The notes beneath the pieces were generated by a model. It did not search any database and had not been told where the DNA came from. It saw only the letters and a list, made by a program, of their open reading frames with translations. Below are positions 52,401 to 58,400 of a stretch of DNA of 64,000 nt, piece by piece. Position 1 is the first letter of the stretch; each line of letters opens with the position of its first letter. The position numbers and the translations under genes were made by a program. The stretch is from Anomaloglossus baeobatrachus (Eukaryota; Chordata; Amphibia; Anura; Aromobatidae). The stretch covers positions 62,001 through 126,000 of the forward strand of contig NW_027442061.1 of the NCBI RefSeq assembly GCF_048569485.1, written 5' to 3'.

Positions 52401-55400
52401 GTCCCCGTGGGGACCGTTTAAAAAGTTAGCATGGGAACTATCCATGGACAAGCCCGTGAACTTGCAGGGCAACCACAAACGTTAAGTGGCTTGTAAATAG
52501 GTTGTTTTACCGTACCGTTTTCCGCATTGCCGCCTGCGGAGAGGCAGGTTGGAGGGAGGGCCCTCAGCAGAGCAGGCTGGGGCCCATCCACCACAGGAAC
52601 CGGTGGCTACCCTCTGGAGGGGAAGGACAGATCCCGCTCGGGTAACTTGTGCTGGACTTGGGTCAAGGGGTGCTGCCTGGGCTTTAGGGGCAGCATCAGG
52701 GCCAGGTTGCTTGGGTGGGAGAGAGCGGAAACTGTACCCGTAAAACCGTTTAGCAACGTTTAAGAAATGAACCTCCCGCTGTGGGATGATGCCATAATTT
52801 ATATATATGTTACCGTTTACTTTTATGCATTTACAGAAAATAAAACCGGTGTTGGACGGGCAGCCCGCGGACGGTCTGCATTTTGCTAAGGGGGAATGTG
52901 ACGCCCTGGGCAAGCCAGGGGTCACAGCTCATCACACCACCACACCCTACATCCCAGTTAGGAACACCAAAGCTACTGAAATCCTTGTTGCCTTCCTCCA
53001 GGGGCTGATGTTCACACCAGGGGGTGGGCCAGGCGGTTGGCTCCGCCCACCGAGGAGTACACAGCCCTGGAGGCGGGAAGAACCAGGCAGTCTAGTCAGG
53101 GAGGTGAGAGGAGTAAACAGTAAGAGTTGAGTAAGGGAAGTGAAAGTGAAGTAGTAGTGGAGCAAAGAAGAAAAGAGTCAAAGTGAGAGTAGAAAGGCCT
53201 GAAGTTGGTCCCGCTAAGTGCAGGACAGTGTCAGCAAGGTCGGCAACAGCGGTGATTGTCTGGAGGGGGGACTTCTCGGAGGTTGCTGGAAGGATCGCGG
53301 ACGGGTAGTGGCCCGGCGGTCTGGAGCAGTATACGAAGGACAGTCAGCACCAGGGCAGGGGCCTCTCGGACCCCGGCAAGGCTAGGAGTCGCCATAATTT
53401 GCCAAATCCGTCAGTGAAGGGGACGTCTGTCTCCAAACAACCAAGTCCCGATTGAAGGCAACAGTCCAACCATTAAGGAGGAACACCGCCACCGCCAGGG
53501 CACCAGTTCCTTGGGGCCAGCGTCTGCGGGCAAAGTAGGGCTCCTCCGGCCCATATCCAAGCCGGGGAGCGGGTTACCGGTGGGAACCCATCGCTACCAA
53601 TACAGGAACATTAGGTGCAGGACAGAGGGACATCACCGTTACCTACTGGGAGAGCAAGTGCAGCCGTCCGTGGGAACCGTCTTTCCAGCCGTGTGTTTTA
53701 CCGAGAACTGTGTCACCGTCTCAGGCTGAGTGAGTACCACAGTGCCGGAAGGCACAGCGCTGCCCCCGTGTCCCTGTGCCCACCAGGGCCTGCATCTCCC
53801 ACCTTCTCCCTGGGCCCCGGGATCACCAACCCCTACCCATGGAGGGGCAACACAACAACTGGCTGCTCCACATCACCACTCCCGGGATCCCCATATCGAG
53901 CAGCGGTGGTGCTAACAAATCACCACAACCGTGGGTGGCGTGACGGACAATATACTTTATCGAAAAACCCAACCCCCCTTTCACTCACGGGCGAGGAGCG
54001 CCGCTCGAGAACCCCCGGGATCCGGCCCACCGCTCGAGCCACCACTGAGCAGCAGCAGCCGGACCCGAGCAGAGGGGTGAGCGCAGTGCTGACACCCTCC
54101 TCCCCGCCCGCGACAGACGCATCCACAGTTCTCTCCATTTACTGTGGGCCTTGAGTGGAGAGGTGGACGCATCCACAGTTCTCTCCATTTACCGTGGGCC
54201 TTGAGGAGTGGAGAGGTGGACGCATCCACAGTTCTCTTCATTTACTGTGGGCCTTGAGTGGAGAGGTGGACGCATCCACAGTTCTCTCCATTTACTGTGG
54301 GCCTTGAGTGGAGAGGTGGACACATCCACAGTTCTCTCCATTTACCGTGGGCCTTGAGGAGTGGAGAGGTGGACACATCCACAGTTCTCTCCATTTACTG
54401 TGGGCCTGGAGGAGTGGAGAGGTGGACGCATCCACAGTTCTCTTCATTCACTATCCTTCTTGTGTCTACTGTGGATATTGATTTGGTGTCTTGGGTGGGG
54501 ACTTTTTGCCACTTACCGATTTCAAACGCAACTTTTTGTAGCTTCTCCATAGATCGACTGATGAGGACAATATCGAAGCCCCTCCTGGCCAACTATGGAG
54601 AAGAGGCAGAAGAGTGAGACCCCCATAACCTATGGCCACACTGACCTACCTTGATCTACTGACCTCCAGAGCGTAGGACTTCCCGATTCCATCGGTTGCT
54701 CCAGTTACCACTGTGGGAGAAGTGGAGGTGCCATTATTATAGGGGACGCGCAGTTTCGGGTCTCTAGTGTCATTCGGTGATCTAGCTGCTATTACACACT
54801 TTCTTATGGACGCTCTACAATATCGGGGAACTTATGGCGTCTCCACCCTTTCATTGATGTTGTAGTTGAAGATTTTGGTGTCACATGACTGGTGGGTTTT
54901 CGGGTGCACAGACCCCGCTTCCGCAGACCTGGGCCTGCTGTTACCAATGTAATAAGTGTGGAAACAGAGCTGTGTGTATATACCGGTCACACTATAGCAC
55001 TCTATATACCGGTCACACTGTGGCACTCTATATACCGGTCACGCTGTAGCACTCTATATACCGGTCACACTGTAGCACTCTATATACCGGTCACACTGTA
55101 GCACTCTATATACCGGTCACACTGTGGCACTCTATATACCGGTCACACTGTAGCACTCTATATACCGGTCACACTGTAGCACTCTATATACCGGTCACAC
55201 TGTAGCACTCTATATACCGGTCACACTGTAGCACTCTATATACCGGTCACACTGTGGCACTCTATATATCGGTCACACTGTGGCACTCTATATACCGGTC
55301 ACACTGTGGCACTCTATATACCGGTCACACTGTAGCACTTTATATACCGGTCACACTATAGCACTCTATATACCGGTCACACTGTGGCACTCTATATACC

Positions 55401-58400
55401 GGTCACACTGTAGCACTCTATATACCGGTCACACTGTGGCACTCTATATACCGGTCACGCTGTAGCACTCTATATACCGGTCACACTGTAGCACTCTATA
55501 TACCGGTCACACTGTGGCACTTTATATACCGGTCACACTGTGGCACTCTATATACCGGTCACACTGTAGCACTCTATATACCGGTCACACTGTAGCACTC
55601 TATATACCGGTCACACTGTAGCACTCTATATACCGGTCACACTGTGGCACTTTATATACCGGTCACACTGTGGCACTCTATATACCGGTCACACTGTAGC
55701 ACTCTATATACCGGTCACACTGTAGCACTCTATATACCGGTCACACTGTAGCACTCTATATACCGGTCACACTGTAGCACTCTATATACCGGTCACACTG
55801 TAGCACTCTATATACCGGTCACACTGTAGCAGTCTATATACCGGTCACACTGTAGCACTCTATATACCGGTCACGCTGTAGCACTCTATATACCGGTCAC
55901 ACTGTGGCACTCTATATACCGGTCACACTGTGGCACTCTATATACCGGTCACACTGTGGCACTCTATATACCGGTCACACTGTGGCACTCTATATACCGG
56001 TCACACTGTAGCACTCTATATACCGGTCACACTGTAGCACTCTATATACCGGTCACACTGTGGCACTCTATACCGGTCACACTGTGGCACTCTATATACC
56101 GGTCACACTGTAGCACTCTATATACCGGTCACACTGTGGCACTCTATATACCGGTCACACTGTGGCACTCTATATACCGGTCACACTGTAGCACTTTATA
56201 TACCGGTCACACTGTAGCACTTTATATAACGGTCACACTGTAGCACTTTATATACCGGTCACACTGTAGCACTCTATATACCGGTCACACTGTAGCACTC
56301 TATATACCGGTCACACTGTAGCACTCTATATACCGGTCACACTGTAGCACTCTATATACCGGTCACACTGTAGCAGTCTATATACCGGTCACACTGTAGC
56401 ACTCTATATACCGGTCACACTGTAGCACTCTATATACCGGTCACACTGTGGCACTCTATATACCGGTCACACTGTAGCACTCTATATACCGGTCACACTG
56501 TAGCAGTCTATATACCGGTCACACTGTAGCACTCTATATACCGGTCACGCTGTAGCACTCTATATACCGGTCACACTGTGGCACTCTATATACCGGTCAC
56601 ACTGTAGCACTCTATATACCGGTCACACTATAGCACTCTATATACCGGTCACACTGTGGCACTCTATATACCGGTCACACTGTAGCACTCTATATACCGG
56701 TCACACTGTGGCACTCTATATACCGGTCACACTGTGGCACTCTATATACCGGTCACACTGTGGCACTCTATATACCGGTCACACTGTAGCACTCTATATA
56801 CCGGTCACACTGTAGCACTCTATATACCGGTCACACTGTGGCACTCTATACCGGTCACACTGTGGCACTCTATATACCGGTCACACTGTAGCACTCTATA
56901 TACCGGTCACACTGTGGCACTCTATATACCGGTCACACTGTGGCACTCTATATACCGGTCACACTGTAGCACTCTATATACCGGTCACACTGTGGCACTC
57001 TATATACCGGTCACACTGTGGCACTCTATATACCGGTCACACTGTAGCACTCTATATACCGGTCACGCTGTAGCACTCTATATACCGGTCACACTGTGGC
57101 ACTCTATATACCGGTCACACTGTAGCACTCTATATACCGGTCACACTGTGGCACTCTATATACCGGTCACACTGTAGCACTCTATATACCGGTCACATTG
57201 TGGCACTCTATATACCGGTCACACTGTGGCACTCTATATACCGGTCACACTGTAGCACTTTATATACCGGTCACACTATAGCACTCCATATACCGGTCAC
57301 ACTGTGGCACTCTATATACCGGTCACACTGTGGCACTTTATATACCGGTCACACTGTGGCACTCTATATACCGGTCACACTGTGGCACTCTATATACCGG
57401 TCACACTGTGGCACTCTATATACCGGTCACACTGTGGCACTCTATATACCGGTCACACTGTAGTGCTCTATATACCGGTCACACTGTAGTGCTCTATATA
57501 CCGGTCACACTGTAGCACTCTATATACAGGTCACACTGTAGCACTCTATATACCGGTCACACTGTGGCACTCTATATACCGGTCACACTGTAGCACTCTA
57601 TATACCGGTCACACTGTGGCACGCTATATACCGGTCACACTGTAGCACTCTATATACCGGTCACACTGTAGTGCTCTATATACCGGTCACACTGTAGCAC
57701 TCTATATACCGGTCACACTGTGGCACTTTATATACCGGTCACACTGTGGCACTCTATATACCGGTCACACTGTAGCACTCTATATACCGGTCACACTGTA
57801 GCACTCTATATACCGGTCACACTGTAGCACTCTATATACCGGTCACACTGTAGCACTCTATATACCGGTCACACTGTAGCACTCTATATACCGGTCACAC
57901 TGTAGCAGTCTATATACCGGTCACACTGTAGCACTCTATATACCGGTCACGCTGTAGCACTCTATATACCGGTCACACTGTGGCACTCTATATACCGGTC
58001 ACACTGTGGCACTCTATATACCGGTCACACTGTGGCACTCTATATACCGGTCACACTGTGGCACTCTATATACCGGTCACACTGTAGCACTCTATATACC
58101 GGTCACACTGTAGCACTCTATATACCGGTCACACTGTGGCACTCTATACCGGTCACACTGTGGCACTCTATATACCGGTCACACTGTAGCACTCTATATA
58201 CCGGTCACACTGTGGCACTCTATATACCGGTCACACTGTGGCACTCTATATACCGGTCACACTGTAGCACTTTATATACCGGTCACACTGTAGCATTTTA
58301 TATAACGGTCACACTGTAGCACTTTATATACCGGTCACACTGTAGCACTCTATATACCGGTCACACTGTAGCACTCTATATACCGGTCACACTGTAGCAC

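Larger units (their letters stand above)
46379..54115 (+). mobile_element. Non-autonomous LTR element with a cold-shock-domain ORF, in a 3-LTR / 2-body tandem
   Basis: LTRs at 46379-47601, 49639-50860 and 52897-54115 (1,219-1,223 bases, TGTGACG...GACA) flank two internal regions of about 2.04 kb. Outer flanks share GACG (46375-46378, 54116-54119), so this is one insertion later enlarged, most simply by unequal LTR-LTR exchange. Each body starts with a primer-site-like TGGCGTCACGAACAGGAT three bases after the LTR and ends with a polypurine tract AAGGGGGAA. No protease, integrase or reverse transcriptase is recognisable; the only sizeable gene is a 362-codon ORF. Both bodies look whole. LTRs are very similar to one another, so the element is young. 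It lies antisense to the host gene in intron 3. The family is inferred to be gypsy-like from end sequence and duplication length. Confidence 0.88.
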
